From NCBI GenBank assembly GCA_036023115.1, contig JAYKKT010000090.1, positions 35,855,001 through 35,919,000 of the forward strand: DNA of 64,000 bases, in the 5' to 3' direction. The notes beneath the pieces were generated by a model. It searched no databases and was not told where the DNA came from. It saw nothing but the letters and a program-made list of their open reading frames with translations. This DNA is from Brasenia schreberi. Taxonomy: Eukaryota > Streptophyta > Magnoliopsida > Nymphaeales > Cabombaceae. Every line of letters starts with the position of its first letter. The first letter of the stretch is position 1. Made by a program: the position numbers and the translations under genes. Below are positions 11,230-23,700 of the stretch, piece by piece.

Positions 11230-14175
11230 ATGTATATGTATATATATGTATGTATGTATATACGTATAAGCAACATCTGCACATTCTATTCATTCAGATT
11301 TCTATAATATGTATATATATACTTATTTCTTGGTTATATATGAAATTCATTTTTATCTGTTTACCAATTGTTGTTGACCTTGTTAGCTTATGTATGACAT
11401 TGGTGAGGTGTTAAATTTTATAAATATATTAAAAACTAAGTGTTTTACTTTTAAGTTTTATTTTTTAGTTAGATTGACACTTTAAATAAGTTGGATATAT
11501 GTTCTTTCTCACTTTATAGAAATTATATATATTTATTTATTTGTTAGCTTAGTGGTGTTGTACCACAAAATCCACTATCCCCGTTATATTCCCTCTACAA
11601 TTTTATAGGGCCTGAGGATTAACTCCCTGCTAACTGCTATTGATAACATAGATCTCATAAATGGTGGTTAGAAGCAACCTTTTGATATTCTACAAGAAAT
11701 GCACATATTTAATTGATTTAGTAAATTTTAATATGATGTACTCTTTCAACCTTTCCAACTACAAACCAAATTTGAGCAACTTTTGACGTATTATGGAAGT
11801 GTGCTCTATGACTAGAACTACCTCATTATTCTCAGTGACACCAAAAAACACATATGGTGAAAAGGAAGGATTATATGATTCACGGTTATGTCTCTAATAC
11901 AACTTGCTATTGCAAGTATTTTTACTGCACGATGGTCCTTAATCTATGTGATTTTTGTGTTGCCAACTTGCCACATGCAGCAACAAATTTGTTGTGCGTA
12001 CAACTTTGTGCATATTACGCATGTTAACCTTGATCCTCGTGGGACATGATCTATTTCATGTGTTCTGGATACCAAACATATTAATGCTGCATCTTTTTTT
12101 GTATCTATCAATCTATGCAATTGCATTTTAACACATTTTTGAAGAATTCTCAAACTCCAGGTTTCAGATACCTAGATTTCTAACAAGGGCAAGTCATCTT
12201 TTTGGTTGTATGAAGTTCTGAATTTCAAATAAAGAATGTATTACAAGGCATGTACCTGTGTATTTAATATTTTGAGTATGCTTTCATCCAGCTAAGTTAT
12301 ACCATCTCTTGGTTTCTTAAAAGCAATGAATGTGGAACATGATTGTCCCAGGAAGCTATTGGAAACCTTTCAGTTGTCTTTCACTCTTTTTAAAGAATAA
12401 TGGTGTAGAGAACTAAGTCACACCGACACTTCTAAGGGGTGGAGTGTCGACCTCGACACTGGTGCGACACCGACACCGACATCGTTCGGTGTGGCATGGC
12501 AAAAAAAAAAAAAATTTGTAACTCATGGATAAATGGGTCCAGATAATGAAGATTGAATTGTGTATTATGATGAAATTAGTAGTTCTTTACCATTTATATG
12601 TTTTGCTTTAATATAAAGTTGTGTACTTGCTATTGTAGGTGTATACAATATTAGCTTGAATGATTTTGGGTGCGGACAATTGGTTTCTTATTTCTGAATC
12701 TGATTGGATTCTTGACTCCATATTGTATGCCTTTGGACTAATCTCTGTCTCCAAACACATTTGAAGACCAGGAACATTGCCAGATCAATAGAACACAAGA
12801 GTATGACATCACTAGTGGATCCTAACACAAATACTAGTATATGTTATATCCTACAAAAGATCTGGAAACTCTTTGAATCCATAACTTGGATATTTTGCAG
12901 CTCATAAAATCATTCTAAGTTTCAAATCATTATGAGGGAACTTGCTAATTGATACCTACGTGTACCCAAAATTAGCAAATACTAGTTGTATTATGATTGA
13001 TTTATATAGCTTGAATATTATATATAATATATAATATTATATACCCTAGCCATGTCGCCGTACCCAAAATTTTTGAAATTTGCCGTATCCCGCACCCGTG
13101 TGACATAGGTAGAGAACCCTGACTACTAACTCAAGTATCAGAAGGGTTGACAATCCTATCTGGAGAGTTCTCTTACCAAGACTTGGTTTGTTCTTATTTG
13201 AATAGATCGAGTAGCATTCTGACCTCTTCCAGAGTCCAAAGATCTCGCAGGTCTAAAATTAGGAACAGGACAGAATCCTTCTTTCAAACACACTCAACTG
13301 GATTTGTTCCTTTTAACAATTTATTGGAACTTTGTAAGCCACCCCTGCAACAACATAGTTGGGGTGCAAGTTGATATGCGTTTTTGACCAACTCTCAAAT
13401 TCTCTATTACTCAATATAAGACAAGCTTTGATGTTCTCTAAAAGGATAGCAAAAATTTGGAGGCTAAGGTAGCCCTCCTGAATGCTTGGCTCCATTATGA
13501 AGTAATGTTGAATATAAGAACTATTTGTTCTTAAGTAACAGCCAACCTACATGTACGATTGAAGTTATTCTTTTTGCTCTGCCAAATAGAAACCTCCTGG
13601 TACAAAATCCACTGTAGTCTGTCTGGCACTGTTGACATGTTAGTTGTGTGTAAGGCTTTGCTGTTTTATGCCTCAGAAAGACTACATATGTTGAGATTAG
13701 CTTTTGATTTATCTAGTAAAATCAAGATATATCTAATTTTGACAAATGCAAAAAATGGGCAAAAGTAGTTTTCTTTTCAAACTTCAGGCTTTAATCCTAG
13801 GTCACCTCTATGTCTTCTAAGTTGAACATCTGGTTTTATTCCGCTGAGAGATGAGCTTCATGATCTCCTTGTAATCTTTCATGCTGATTTCGACACTATA
13901 TTCTTAGCTTGGGTGTTTATCTTGATCCGCGTCTTCATTCTTTTACTGTTTATTTTACTTTCTGTTGTGCCATCTCTATCTTTTGCTGGCTATTGTGGGT
14001 CATTTTTGCACAATGGGGGGTAACTGATGATGGTCACGAAGCGAAACAATGAGGAGGCACATGCTGGTACTTTTACATGATGCAGATAATTGCTAAAGAC
14101 CACCTTCAAATGATTCTTTTTTCTGCTTTTAACCAATGTAATTTCATGCCTTTTGAAAAAGTGCATATGCGGTAT
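11230..14175. other. Intergenic stretch, no gene recognised
   Basis: Apart from the GACACC-type repeat, I see no supported exon or RNA gene. Short open frames at 13147-13374 and 13559-13768 have no recognisable domain and no splice support. Confidence 0.4.
12418..13118. repeat. GACACC-type word repeat, interrupted
   Basis: At 12421-12500 words such as CGACACCGACACC recur. A related end, with GTCGCCGTACCC and CGCACCCGTGTGACA, appears at about 13047-13110. Similar CGACACC sequence is common in plant genomes as degenerate dispersed repeats. The unrelated AT-rich 550 bp in between may be an insertion into one such repeat; I found no clear terminal repeats. Confidence 0.45.
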
Positions 14176-14520
14176 TAATTGAATTGAACCTATGTCAAGG
14201 TGTAATGGGACATACTCAGTTTGGGTCTAGTTGCAGCTGTACATTACCTGATATGATGCTAAGGCATGGTTGGATAACTTGGATTCAAAGTTGTGCTGTA
14301 GAAGATTGACTCTGATATTTGAATCATATAACCTCGATGCTCCTAATTGAATTGAACCTATGTCAAGGTGTAATGGGACATGCTCAGTTTGGGTCTAGTT
14401 GCAGCTGTACATTACCTGACATGATGCTACAAGGCATTATTGGATAACTTGGATTCAAAGTTGTGTTGGGGGTCAGGAGATTGACTCTGATATTTGAATC
14501 ATATAACCTCGGCACTCCTA
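14176..14520. repeat. Recent tandem duplication, period 168 bp
   Basis: The segment beginning TAATTGAATTGAACC at 14176 is repeated from 14344 with only a few substitutions and small indels (for example TACTCAG/TGCTCAG and GATATGATG/GACATGATG). High identity implies a recent local duplication. It is noncoding as far as I can tell. Confidence 0.92.
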
Positions 14521-15864
14521 GTGTTTATGCCAACATGTAACTGTTGACAACTTGACATGACAAAATAGCTAAAACTTGATATTATGTTTATGAGAAATCT
14601 ATATCTGCTTCCTAAATATGTACGAGCTTACTGTACCCATATAACACAAAGAATGTAAGAAAAGATCCTCCTTGTGGATATGGAGGGAGACTAAGAACCT
14701 TACAAAGCAATGAAGCATTATGAAGCCTATATTAGCAATCCAATTTTATCTCATGTTGAGATCAAGCAGAGATTCTGAAAGAACAAAAAGGAAGAGCAAA
14801 GTGGCAGATTGTTAGGTTGCTAGTTTGTATGATTTTCTTTTTACGAGCTGATAATCCATCTGGATATGATCTGTCTACTCACCTTAAGGATTTTGTCCAG
14901 CAAAATATGCGACTCTTTCCGTATAGTCAGGATAACCCCAAGGTCTATAATCAGTTGTCATGCAAAGACACCTTAATAGGACATGCTCACCGACAGTATG
15001 CAAAGTACCTCATAGATTGCTGCCATTACATTGCCATGAAAGAACCTTATTTGAAGAAGCAATGTTGTCGTTAGGTTCTGAAGATAAAACATGAAATCTT
15101 AATGTACATTGTAATGCACTGACACTGAGGAATGTCGATTGTTTGGATTCAAGTTGATTTCTAGGCTACTAAATCTGAAACCTATCTTTTGATTATGGTA
15201 CAAAGTAGCAGCGCACTTGCACAATTTCATTGCTCTTAAGGGTATTTTCGTCAATCAGTTGAAGACAGCTGACATAGTTCTCAAATTATGAAGTGGTAAT
15301 TGTAAACATAGGACCCATGCAGTTGATGTACAGGAGTCAGCTGGGAGTCTGGTATATCTCTCCAAGTCTCCGTTAAGTAGGATATAGCTGATTGAGGGGT
15401 ACAGTAAGGAGATAGGCACTGATCCTTAATTTAGGATAAGATAAAATGAAAGCCAAAGCGAGCAGCATCTTACCTCTCCTTCGTGTGTGACATTACTCAG
15501 ATATGTGTTGGCCATAACTCCATCCTCTGATGATATGATGGAGAGGGAGAGAGTAGTGTAGCATGAGATTCAGCTCAAATGATGGGAGAGAGAGGAGGGG
15601 AAGAAGTCCTAGCTAGGATATTAGGAGGTGGCCGGGCAAGTACTTCACAAAAGTCGGGCAGCTATTGCACGTACTTCCTCCTTAGGAAAACCAACAAAGA
15701 ATCTTTCAAATTCCTACTATTTTTAAATGAGAATCATGATAGTCGCAATTAAAGACTTCCAAATTCTTACAATGTCGAGTAAGAACTTTCATTCTTACTC
15801 CCTCTCTCTCTCTCTCTCTCTCTGCAACTGGTTAGCCGTTGGTGGTGGCTGTGGTGGTGAGGCG
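14521..15864. other. Region upstream of GNA1-like gene
   Basis: An open frame at 14817-15074 (85 residues, with YAKYLIDCCHYIAMKEPY) has no recognised family or splice context and I leave it unassigned. The last part, with a CT-rich tract at 15798-15822, is the likely promoter and leader of the gene at 15865. Confidence 0.4.
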
Positions 15865-16338
15865 ATGGACCATGGAGAGTTATTAGAGGAGGAAGGGAGA
15901 TTCTGCATCCGCCGGCTAGAGCCGTCCGATTACGACAAGGGCTTCATTGCGCTTCTTTCTCAGCTTACCATCTGCCCACCCTTTTCCGCCGACGAATTCC
16001 GCTCCCGCTTCGACGAGATCCGCGCCCTCGGCGACGACCACGTCATCTGCGTAGTAGAGGACTCCATCGCCGGGACGCTTGTCGCCGCTGGCACCATCTT
16101 CGTCGAGCGGAAGTTCGTCCGTGGCTGCGGCAAGGTCGGCCACGTTGAGGACGTCGTCGTCGACTCCGCCGCCCGCGGCCGCCACCTTGGCCAGAAGGTT
16201 GTCAGGTTCCTGTGCGACCACGCCCGTTCCGTCGGGTGTTACAAGGTCATCCTGGATTGCAGTCCCGAGAACAGAGGGTTCTACGAGCGGTGCGGATTCC
16301 GGCAAAAGGAGCTACAGATGGCATTGTATTTCGATTGA
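15865..16338 (+). CDS. GNA1: Glucosamine-6-phosphate N-acetyltransferase
   Basis: Transfers acetyl from acetyl-CoA to glucosamine 6-phosphate, a step in UDP-GlcNAc synthesis. The 157-residue intronless frame is a small GNAT-fold enzyme of the size usual for plant GNA1. Landmarks: N-terminal RFCIRRLEPSDYDKGFIALL (residues 12-31), substrate strand VERKFVRGCGKVGHVEDVVV (80-99), acetyl-CoA pyrophosphate loop SAARGRHLGQKVV (101-113), and YKVILDCSPENRGFYERCGF (126-145), a signature of this subfamily. An in-frame ATG at 15727 would add 46 residues made of a SLSLSL microsatellite translation, so I chose the ATG at 15865. The exon is much richer in G+C than its surroundings, as often seen in intronless plant genes. 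Confidence 0.93.
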   Translation: MDHGELLEEEGRFCIRRLEPSDYDKGFIALLSQLTICPPFSADEFRSRFDEIRALGDDHVICVVEDSIAGTLVAAGTIFVERKFVRGCGKVGHVEDVVVDSAARGRHLGQKVVRFLCDHARSVGCYKVILDCSPENRGFYERCGFRQKELQMALYFD

Positions 16339-17449
16339 GATTCACCATTCTCTTAGTTCTTGTTCTTCCTTTTAGGGTACGATTTGATGGTTATTTGTGG
16401 TCATCTGAAACAATTTGGGGCTGTCGGCTTTATTTCGGTGATTTAAACTCCTTTTCTTGCTTTCGATTCGATTTGATGGGTGGTTTCTTGGCGGAATGGT
16501 GTCGGTTTTGTTTGTTGAGTCTCTTTTTCGTTGCTGTCATTTTTGCAAATATAAGAATAATTGATATGAACCTGTAGCGTTCTCGACCACTTATCAGCAT
16601 TGTATTTTTCTTTTAATGGCAAGATGGGGTTTAGGCAGACTCCGATCAGATTACAGAAGAATTTTGATCGTATATTCTGAGTTTTTCCTCCAACAAAAGC
16701 ATTAATTATTTTATGAAAAGGTTCATGAAGATGCTTGTCTTTACAACAAACATATCTCATATAAATAAAGTCCTCCATATCTAAGCTCATATGATGAAGT
16801 GAGAAACATGAACATCCTAATAGACTAGCACGCATCGAACTGCAAGTTTATAATGGAGCCCTTGGCATCTGACTGCGCCAATCCATCTTGAACTTGGTGG
16901 CAACCCTACTGCAATGACTATATTATAGGGGAGTTGACAGGAAACATCGGCTCTAGACATGGCCGGTTTGGAACTGGCCAAACCGGCCCAGTTTGGTTCC
17001 GGCCCAGTTTGGTTACGATTCATGGTCTCTGAAATCCAGTCAGGAATTGAAACTGGGACCATTTTTTTCAAATAGACCTTAAGTTCAACGGCAAAGCTCT
17101 CCCCACTGTTGCAACTGGTGTACATTGTTTTAGATATCTTCTCCAAAACCCTTATCATAAACACTTTCTACCGTTGTAGCTGGTGAGGACTTCGACTTCC
17201 AAAGGGCTTGCACCCTCTTGTATTTTTTTTTTAAACTTGAAACTGGTGCCACCAATTAACACATCTTTTTCTTATCAAATGAAAGGTCGTCTTATTGACA
17301 CCAGGATGCCGAGGTCTTGCTTTTCTTCAAGATGATTACTACTTTCTGCTACATGCAATTGTATTTGTGGCCACACAGAGTAAAAAGAAAATTCAGGGAA
17401 AACAAAATATAAGGAGTTTGAAGGTAATTTAGCTTTGGGAAAAACTCAC
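16339..17449. other. GNA1 3' region and unassigned sequence
   Basis: The first few hundred bases are the likely 3' untranslated region of the gene to the left. At 16955-17030 there is CCGGTTTGG/GGCCCAGTTTGG word-repeat sequence. The remaining exons expected for the decayed second B3 module on the minus strand could lie here; a minus-strand frame near 16820-16935 is open but I cannot align it to a B3 domain with confidence. Confidence 0.35.
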
Positions 17450-18158
17450 CAAATAGAACCTCTTCTAGACACAAGTCACTCCCATGGTAACAATGAAGCA
17501 TTGTTCACGATTTAGATGCGAATGAAATTTCATGAAAGATTTCGCCTTATCAAATGTCCTCGTCCTCTCTGCTTCTGACTGGACGCCGTCTTGAGATGTA
17601 GCAAGCATTGAATATCCAGGGTTTGCCCCTGCGGGGGTTTACCTATTGAAAACACCAACCAAGAATAACTGTAAAAAAAGTATGCCACAATTATATTGTG
17701 CACGTTGCCTACCAAATAACAAGAACTTCCTCAAATATTAGGGCCATTGACATGCACTTACATTTACTTTTATATGTGGGGGTGGGGGGGTGTTGTGGAC
17801 GGTGAAAATGGCTCTCATGGTACTAGTGGTGTTAGCAGGTGGCACTGGCGGTAACATCAGATGGTGAGCATGGTAGGCAGATGTTCATGGTGAGAGAAAC
17901 AATTAGAACGAGACAAGCTTCAAATCCAATAAATTATTTAAACAACTTACATATGTAGAGAATGATGATTAAAAAGTAGGAAGAGAGATGGGCCTTCCAC
18001 TGAGGAATTGTCAAAAAGAAAAGCTGGCACAGTGTAAATCTTTTATTACCCTTACATGAGGAGAGTTCCAGTCATACGGACTGTCATCTGATGAATCAAC
18101 TTCCATCATTTCCTCGTCTTCTGAACTGTCATCTGATGAATCAACTTCCACTGTTTCC
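17450..18158 (-). pseudogene. Decayed second B3 module
   Basis: Downstream of the B3 gene's stop codon, the minus strand continues with an acidic linker in another frame (EETVEVDSSDDSSEDEE, then WNSPH at a GTAAG donor at 18055). An exon-like block follows at about 17578-17450 reading SEAERTRTFDKAKSFMKFHS, then REQCFIVTMGVTCV, then TAG, then KRFYL at a GTGAGT donor. This resembles the linker and first strands of a second B3 domain as in VRN1-type proteins, with the TAG (17467-17465) where such proteins usually carry Tyr or His before KRFYL. A frameshift between the B3 domain and the acidic linker plus this nonsense codon indicate decay, or two sequence errors. Confidence 0.6.
18062..18152. repeat. 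Tandem duplicate in acidic linker
   Basis: A segment containing GTCATCTGATGAATCAACTTCC occurs twice, about 57 bases apart, at about 18083 and 18128. On the minus strand both encode EVDSSDDS-type acidic residues, so the linker grew by a local duplication that keeps the frame. Confidence 0.7.
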
Positions 18159-19931
18159 TCAGTGTCTTGAAGGTTTGGCTTGTGAGATTTCCTCATCAAA
18201 CTGTAGTGGATTTGTACGTTTCACACTTTCACATGCAGTTATATCAAACACTTTGATGTGAAAATCCACACTGCCATTGTACTCGAAAAGCACAAAGTCG
18301 CCAGCTTTTATGGAATGATATTGGACAAATTCACGCCAACCATCTTCCATGAACATGGTTTCCTCTCGTTTGCGAATGATGACTTCCCAAGAGCAAGCCA
18401 TGCAACTGCTTAAGGTAGCGTTATCATGCATCTTTCCGTGTAAATCTATATGGCTTATAAACTTTGGAGGAATGTGCTGTATGGAATAAAGAGCGAATCA
18501 GCCAAAGACATAAAGATGTATAAGACTAGACACGGCCGATTCCTAATCGGCCCGGCGGTTCCAACTGGAACTGAACTGGGCCAGGAACTGACTGACCTCT
18601 GAACTTGTAAAAGCGGAACCAAAGCCAGACTCGGTTCAGTTCTGATTTCACTCATTATAAAACAGAAACCTTAATCAAACCAGAACCAGTGGATCCAAAC
18701 TGCCGGTCCAGTCTTTTTTTATTTTTTCTATAATTTTTGGCATGGGGCATAAAATTCAAGTTCGGGTTTGGGGCGAAGTAAAGACATACCCATCATGGAC
18801 CAGACCCACTTGTATCCCAGATTGCAAATCAATTTCAGAAATTTTCGAAAATGTGTACGTACAATGAGAAAAATAAAAGAAAAGGGGTAAGAATATTTGA
18901 ACATATTATGAACCAGTGCTTAAGTTTTAAGTAATGGAATTTGGGTAGGGGTAAACGAATTGGATGCAACTTCGAAGAGTGATAAAATTAAATATTGGTC
19001 AAGTACAATCATGCATGTGAATCGGTAGAGATGTTGAGAGGGAAGAGGAGGAACAGAAAGATTATCTGGGAGTAGGAAGCTTAACCTAACACGCCAGTCA
19101 AGAACCCTGCAAGGTGGTACCTAAATCATCTTAAGATGGTTTTTACTATTCCCAGAATCCTTAGGTCCACATCGTCAAAAAAAAATGAATGAATGAAGTT
19201 CCTTTTAACTACTTTAGGCGGGACGATCTGCAGCCCTGCAAAGTATACTGAAAAAGAAGGTTTTTGTTGAATTTGGAGGATATTTTAGAAGTTTCTACAT
19301 GTACCCCAAAAAGGTTTTAACGTTAATTTTCTCATGAAACCATTGGAAGGCTGTTTTATGTCTTACGGGATTCTGATCGTAATAATATAATGAGATAATC
19401 CTGAAATAAGTAACACTACTGAAAATTGAATTTACTTGTGAGATCGGTAAGACTGTGCTTGGGTCGCACACACACGGGGTTTCTTCTACCCGTACAACTA
19501 TTTCCTTAATTAATTGTAAAAGAAACGTGGAGAAGATTAAGCAGGGTGTTGTAGCAGCGACATGATTCAAATGCTCACTAGGAGGTAAATCCATTCTCTT
19601 CTTTTCCGACGGTGAATAACATTGGATTGCCAATATAAAGGAAAGAAGAAACAGAAGCCGAGAGTGCTAAACCAAATCGACCACCGGTGTATGATAAGAA
19701 TTATATCCAAAGAAAGTCAAATTGTTAAGAACTAATGCTCTCATAAAAGGTCAGTCACTGCAATAATAAGAATTGGAGGAAGAAGCTCATTTATAAGCAA
19801 GAAAACGCAAAGGTATTGCTTACTAATTTGGACGTAAAGTCACCGAGAATGATCTTGAAAAAAAGTTTGCCTTCGTCTTCTCTTCCATTTACAGGAAATG
19901 GCTTCCCGCATCGGCACCGCTCCTTCAGCAT
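18159..19931 (-). CDS. B3-domain (REM-like) DNA-binding protein
   Basis: Probable nuclear DNA-binding protein of the REM/VRN1-like B3 group. Exon 1 is 19931-19824 (36 residues, ending LFFKIILGDFTSKL at a GTAAGC donor) and exon 2 is 18476 to the TGA at 18161-18159. They join in phase 0 to give 141 residues. The B3 fold is recognisable: FFKIILGDF and IPPKFISHI (strands 1-2), CSWEVIIRKRE (about residues 64-74), MFMEDGWREFVQYHSIKAGD (77-96), FVLFEYNGSVDFHIKVFD (97-114). The ATG at 19931 directly follows an in-frame TAG, so it is the start in this model. The protein ends soon after the domain. Most relatives continue through an acidic linker into a second B3 domain, which here follows out of frame. 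It could be a functional single-domain protein or a truncated relic. The 1.35-kb intron contains GGTTC/GAACC-type repeat sequence. Confidence 0.75.
18521..18720. repeat. GGTTC/GAACC-type word repeat
   Basis: Dense, degenerate words such as CGGCCCGGCGGTTCC, GGAACTGAACTGGG, CGGTTCAG and CAGAACCAG fill this stretch inside the intron of the B3 gene. It begins GACACGGCCGATTC, almost the same as GACACGGCCAGTTC at 55548, so the two copies share a defined start. Confidence 0.65.
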
Positions 19932-20039
19932 CTACTTCAAAGTCCAGATAGGGAGAGAGAAAGGAAGGGGGGGTGTCAATGTCTAGTTGGCAGGCTATTC
20001 TGTTGGTGTTTTTCAAGGTGTGAGAGGCATGAAGCATCT

Positions 20040-20722
20040 CTCTCTCTCTCTCGATTAACCGTTCTCTCTTCTGCAGTTTGGTGATTCTACAGTGTGGCCA
20101 ATTGCATGTGAGTGTTAGTTTGGAGTCAAATTAGAATCTTAAGGGACAATAAGCGGTCTTGACCATCACGCATTTGATACGTTCGGGCATTGAATTCCTA
20201 GCGTAAAATGGGTTGGTTGCAGCTATTATGTGAAAACATTGCATTAATACAACTCTCTACAGTTGGGTGGACAATGTACCTTTCATTATTAGTAGACAAT
20301 GATTAGTCACATATATGATATGTGTGGCACATGTTCTGTGATGATTCAGTATGACATTTTTTGTGATAAGGACATATTTATTAAATTACTATATATTAAA
20401 ATGTTGTATTGAGTTTGAATCCCAATATTGCCTATCTTTCTATGTGGTGAATAAATCCCCAATAGACATAGAAGAATCAATTGAGATTTACCATTCCACA
20501 TAGACATATTGTAGCCTACTTGGAAGGTGCTCGATAATAATATATAATATAGATGATGATTAGATATTTGTGTATTAAGTTGTAAATTCCTTTTTTGTTT
20601 TAGTTGTATCATCACTTTACTTATTTGTCTAGTACAATTACTCTATTTATTACTGTAATTGTACTACGTTTTTATATATAGACTAAGAGAGAAAGAGAAA
20701 GAAGAACAAGATAAAGGGGAAG
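20040..20722. other. B3 gene upstream region and LINE flank
   Basis: A CT-rich tract at 20038-20051 lies just upstream of the B3 gene, plausibly in its leader or promoter. The rest is AT-rich with no gene. Positions 20660-20722, with TATATATAGACTAAGAGAG, look like the end of an older element into which the LINE inserted, but I could not define it. Confidence 0.35.
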
Positions 20723-23700
20723 AAAGGAGGAGATCAACAACAATAACTAAGCCTTTTCCCATACTAGACGGGGTCGGCTACATGGATTCTTTGTTTCTAC
20801 ACATCTCTATCGTGTGTCATGTTAGCAGTTAACTCACAATAAGTTAGATCATTCTTTATTGTTTCTTTCCAACACTTTTGTGGTCGTCCTCTAGCCCTTT
20901 TAATACTTTCCAAATTTAGTTTTTCCTTCCTTCTTAAAGGTTCTTCTTTTGATCTTCTTTCTATATGTCCAAACCATCTTAAACGACATTCTCTCATTTT
21001 ATCCTCTATTGGTGCCACTTCTAATTTGTTTCTAATAACCTTATTATGTATACGGTCTTTTCTTGTATGAGCACTCATCTATCTCAACATCTTCGTTTCT
21101 GTCACAGACATCTTTTGTTGATGATTAACTGCCCAACACTCAGAACCATAAAACATGGCAGGCCTAATTGCTGCTCTATCATATTTACCTTTTAACTTTA
21201 ATGGTATCTTCTTATCACAAAGAATACCTTATGCTCCTCTCCATTTTAACCAACTAGTATTAATTCTATGTGTAATATCTCCATCAATTCTTTCATCACT
21301 TTGAAAAATTAACCCTAGGTATTTAAAACTTTCCTTTTGGGGGATGCAATGTGTGTCAATTTTAATTTCTATGTCCTCTTAGGTAACCATATGATCAAAC
21401 TTACATTTCATATATTCTGTCTTTGTTCTACTAAGTCGGAGGCCTTTGCTTTTTAATGTTTCTCTCCATAGTTCCAATTTTCTATTAACTTTTTCTTTAG
21501 ACTCCTCCACTAATATAATGTCATCTGCAAATAACATACACCAAGGTACTTTATCTTGAATATGTTTTGTTAACTCATCAATCACCATTATAAATAAGTA
21601 TGGACTTGATCGTCGATGTAACCCAATATTAACTTCAAAGAAGTATGTCATTCCTTCATGAATTCTCACACATGTTTTTGCACCATCATACATGTCTCTT
21701 ATAGATTAATGTATGTCAATGGGATACCTCTTTTTTCTAAAGTTCTCCAAAGAACCTCCCTCGGTACTCTATCATAAGCTTTTTCTAGATCAATAAATAT
21801 CATGTGAAGGTCTTTTTTTTTTGCTCTAAAATGTTCCATAAAACGTCTCAAAAGGTTAATCGCTTTAACAGTAGATCTGCCTGGCATGAATCCAAATTGG
21901 TTCTCTGTTGTACTTGATACTTGTCTTAACCTACGTTCGATAATTCTTTCCCACAATTTCATAGTATGGCTCATTAACTTGATACCTCGATAATTCGCAC
22001 AATTTTGAATGTCTCCCTTGTTCTTATATATGGGTATAAGTGTACTTGCTCTCCATTCCTCGGGCATCTTTTGGTTTTTCCATATTTCATTAAATAGTCT
22101 TGTGAGCCAAGTGATTCCTATTTCTCCTAGTATTTTCCAAACTTCTATAGGAATATTATATGGTCCTACCGATTTACCACCCTTCATATGTTTAAGAGCC
22201 TCTTTAGCTTCATTCTTTTGAATACGTCAGTAGAAATTATGGTTTATATACTTTTCTTATTTGGCTAACTCTCTTAAGCTAACACTAACATCTTTATTTT
22301 TATTAAAAAGTTTATAAAAATAGTTTTTCTATCTATTTCTTATATCATCATTTGCCACTAGAATTTTTTCATCCTCGTCCTTGATGCATCTAACATAATT
22401 AAGATCTTTAGTTTTCTTATCTTTAGCCCTAGCTATCCTAAAAATATCTCTTTCACCCACTTTTGAGTTGAGTTTTTTATATAAATCCCCCCAAATTTTA
22501 GCTTTTGCTTCATTCACGATCTTTTTTGCTTTTTTCTTTGCTTTCTTATAAGCCTCTAAAGTTTCACTAGTTTTCTTAGCATAATGTAATTTGTAACATA
22601 CCTTCTTTGTCTTGATTTTATTTTGCACTACTTCACTCTACCACCAAGCTTCCTTTTGTGCCGGTACACCTCTCTTAGATACACCTAACACATATTTCGT
22701 CACTTTTCTAATATGTATAGTCATATTGTTCCACATATCACACGGTGTACCAACATAATTCCAAACATCTCCTTGAAAGACTTTCTGTTTAAATATATCT
22801 TCTTTCTCGCTTTTGAGGTTCCACCATTTAGTCCGAATAGCTCGATGCACTCTTTTCTTCTTTGTCTATTTTTTTATTCATAAATCCATAACTAAATGTC
22901 GATGTTGGATGATTGAGCTTTCTCCTGAAATTACCTTGCAATCTTTACAACACGCTGTATCTTTTTTTCTACGAATAAAGTAATCAATTTGTGTTTGTGA
23001 GAAGCCACTATTATAAGTAATTAAATGTTCATCTCGTTTTTCGAAGATTGTATTGACTATAAAGATATCAAATGCCATAGCAAAATTTAAAATCTCCCTA
23101 CCTTTCTCATTTATATCTCCAAAACCAAAGTTTTCATGAATACCTTGATATCCTAATGCCTCTTTACCGACATGTCCATTTAAGTCTCCTCCTAAACAAA
23201 TCATCTCCCTTTGTAGAATTTTTTGAATCACCTTATCTAACTCTTCCCAAAAAGTTGTCTTTATACTATCTTCTAGTCCTACTTGGAGTGTGTAAGCACA
23301 AACTATATTCAAAACCTCTGCTCCTAACACTAATTTCAACGTCATGATTCGGTCACCATATCATTGTATGTCTACTACACTATCCTTTAAATCTTTATTT
23401 ATGATAATACCAACTCCGTTTCGAGCCCTGAGTACCATAATTTAAAACCTGTATCCTTTATCGCCTTTGTTTTTTTCTCCAACCTATTTTGTCTCTTGTA
23501 AACATAAAATATGAATCTTTCTCTGAATCATAGTATATACCACCTCCATTAGCTTACCGGATAATGTTATGATATTCCAATAACCAATACGAATTTTATT
23601 ATCTAGGACTAGCTTCCTTACCCCCCACATCCGTCCATATTCAAAATGTGGAGACCCTCTCTGAAAATTATTCACTACATTCGGGTGGCAATATAGCAGG

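Noticed and set aside
15727..15864. Upstream in-frame ATG of the GNA1 gene
   Set aside because: The added residues include a microsatellite translation and are not expected in this short enzyme family.
16820..16935. Possible last exon of the second B3 domain
   Set aside because: The open frame has no clear GW..FV or VCVFEL-type B3 residues; too weak to claim.
18159..18235. A mini-intron to join the B3 frame to the acidic linker
   Set aside because: The only GT...AG pairs are under 30 bases apart, too short for a plant intron.
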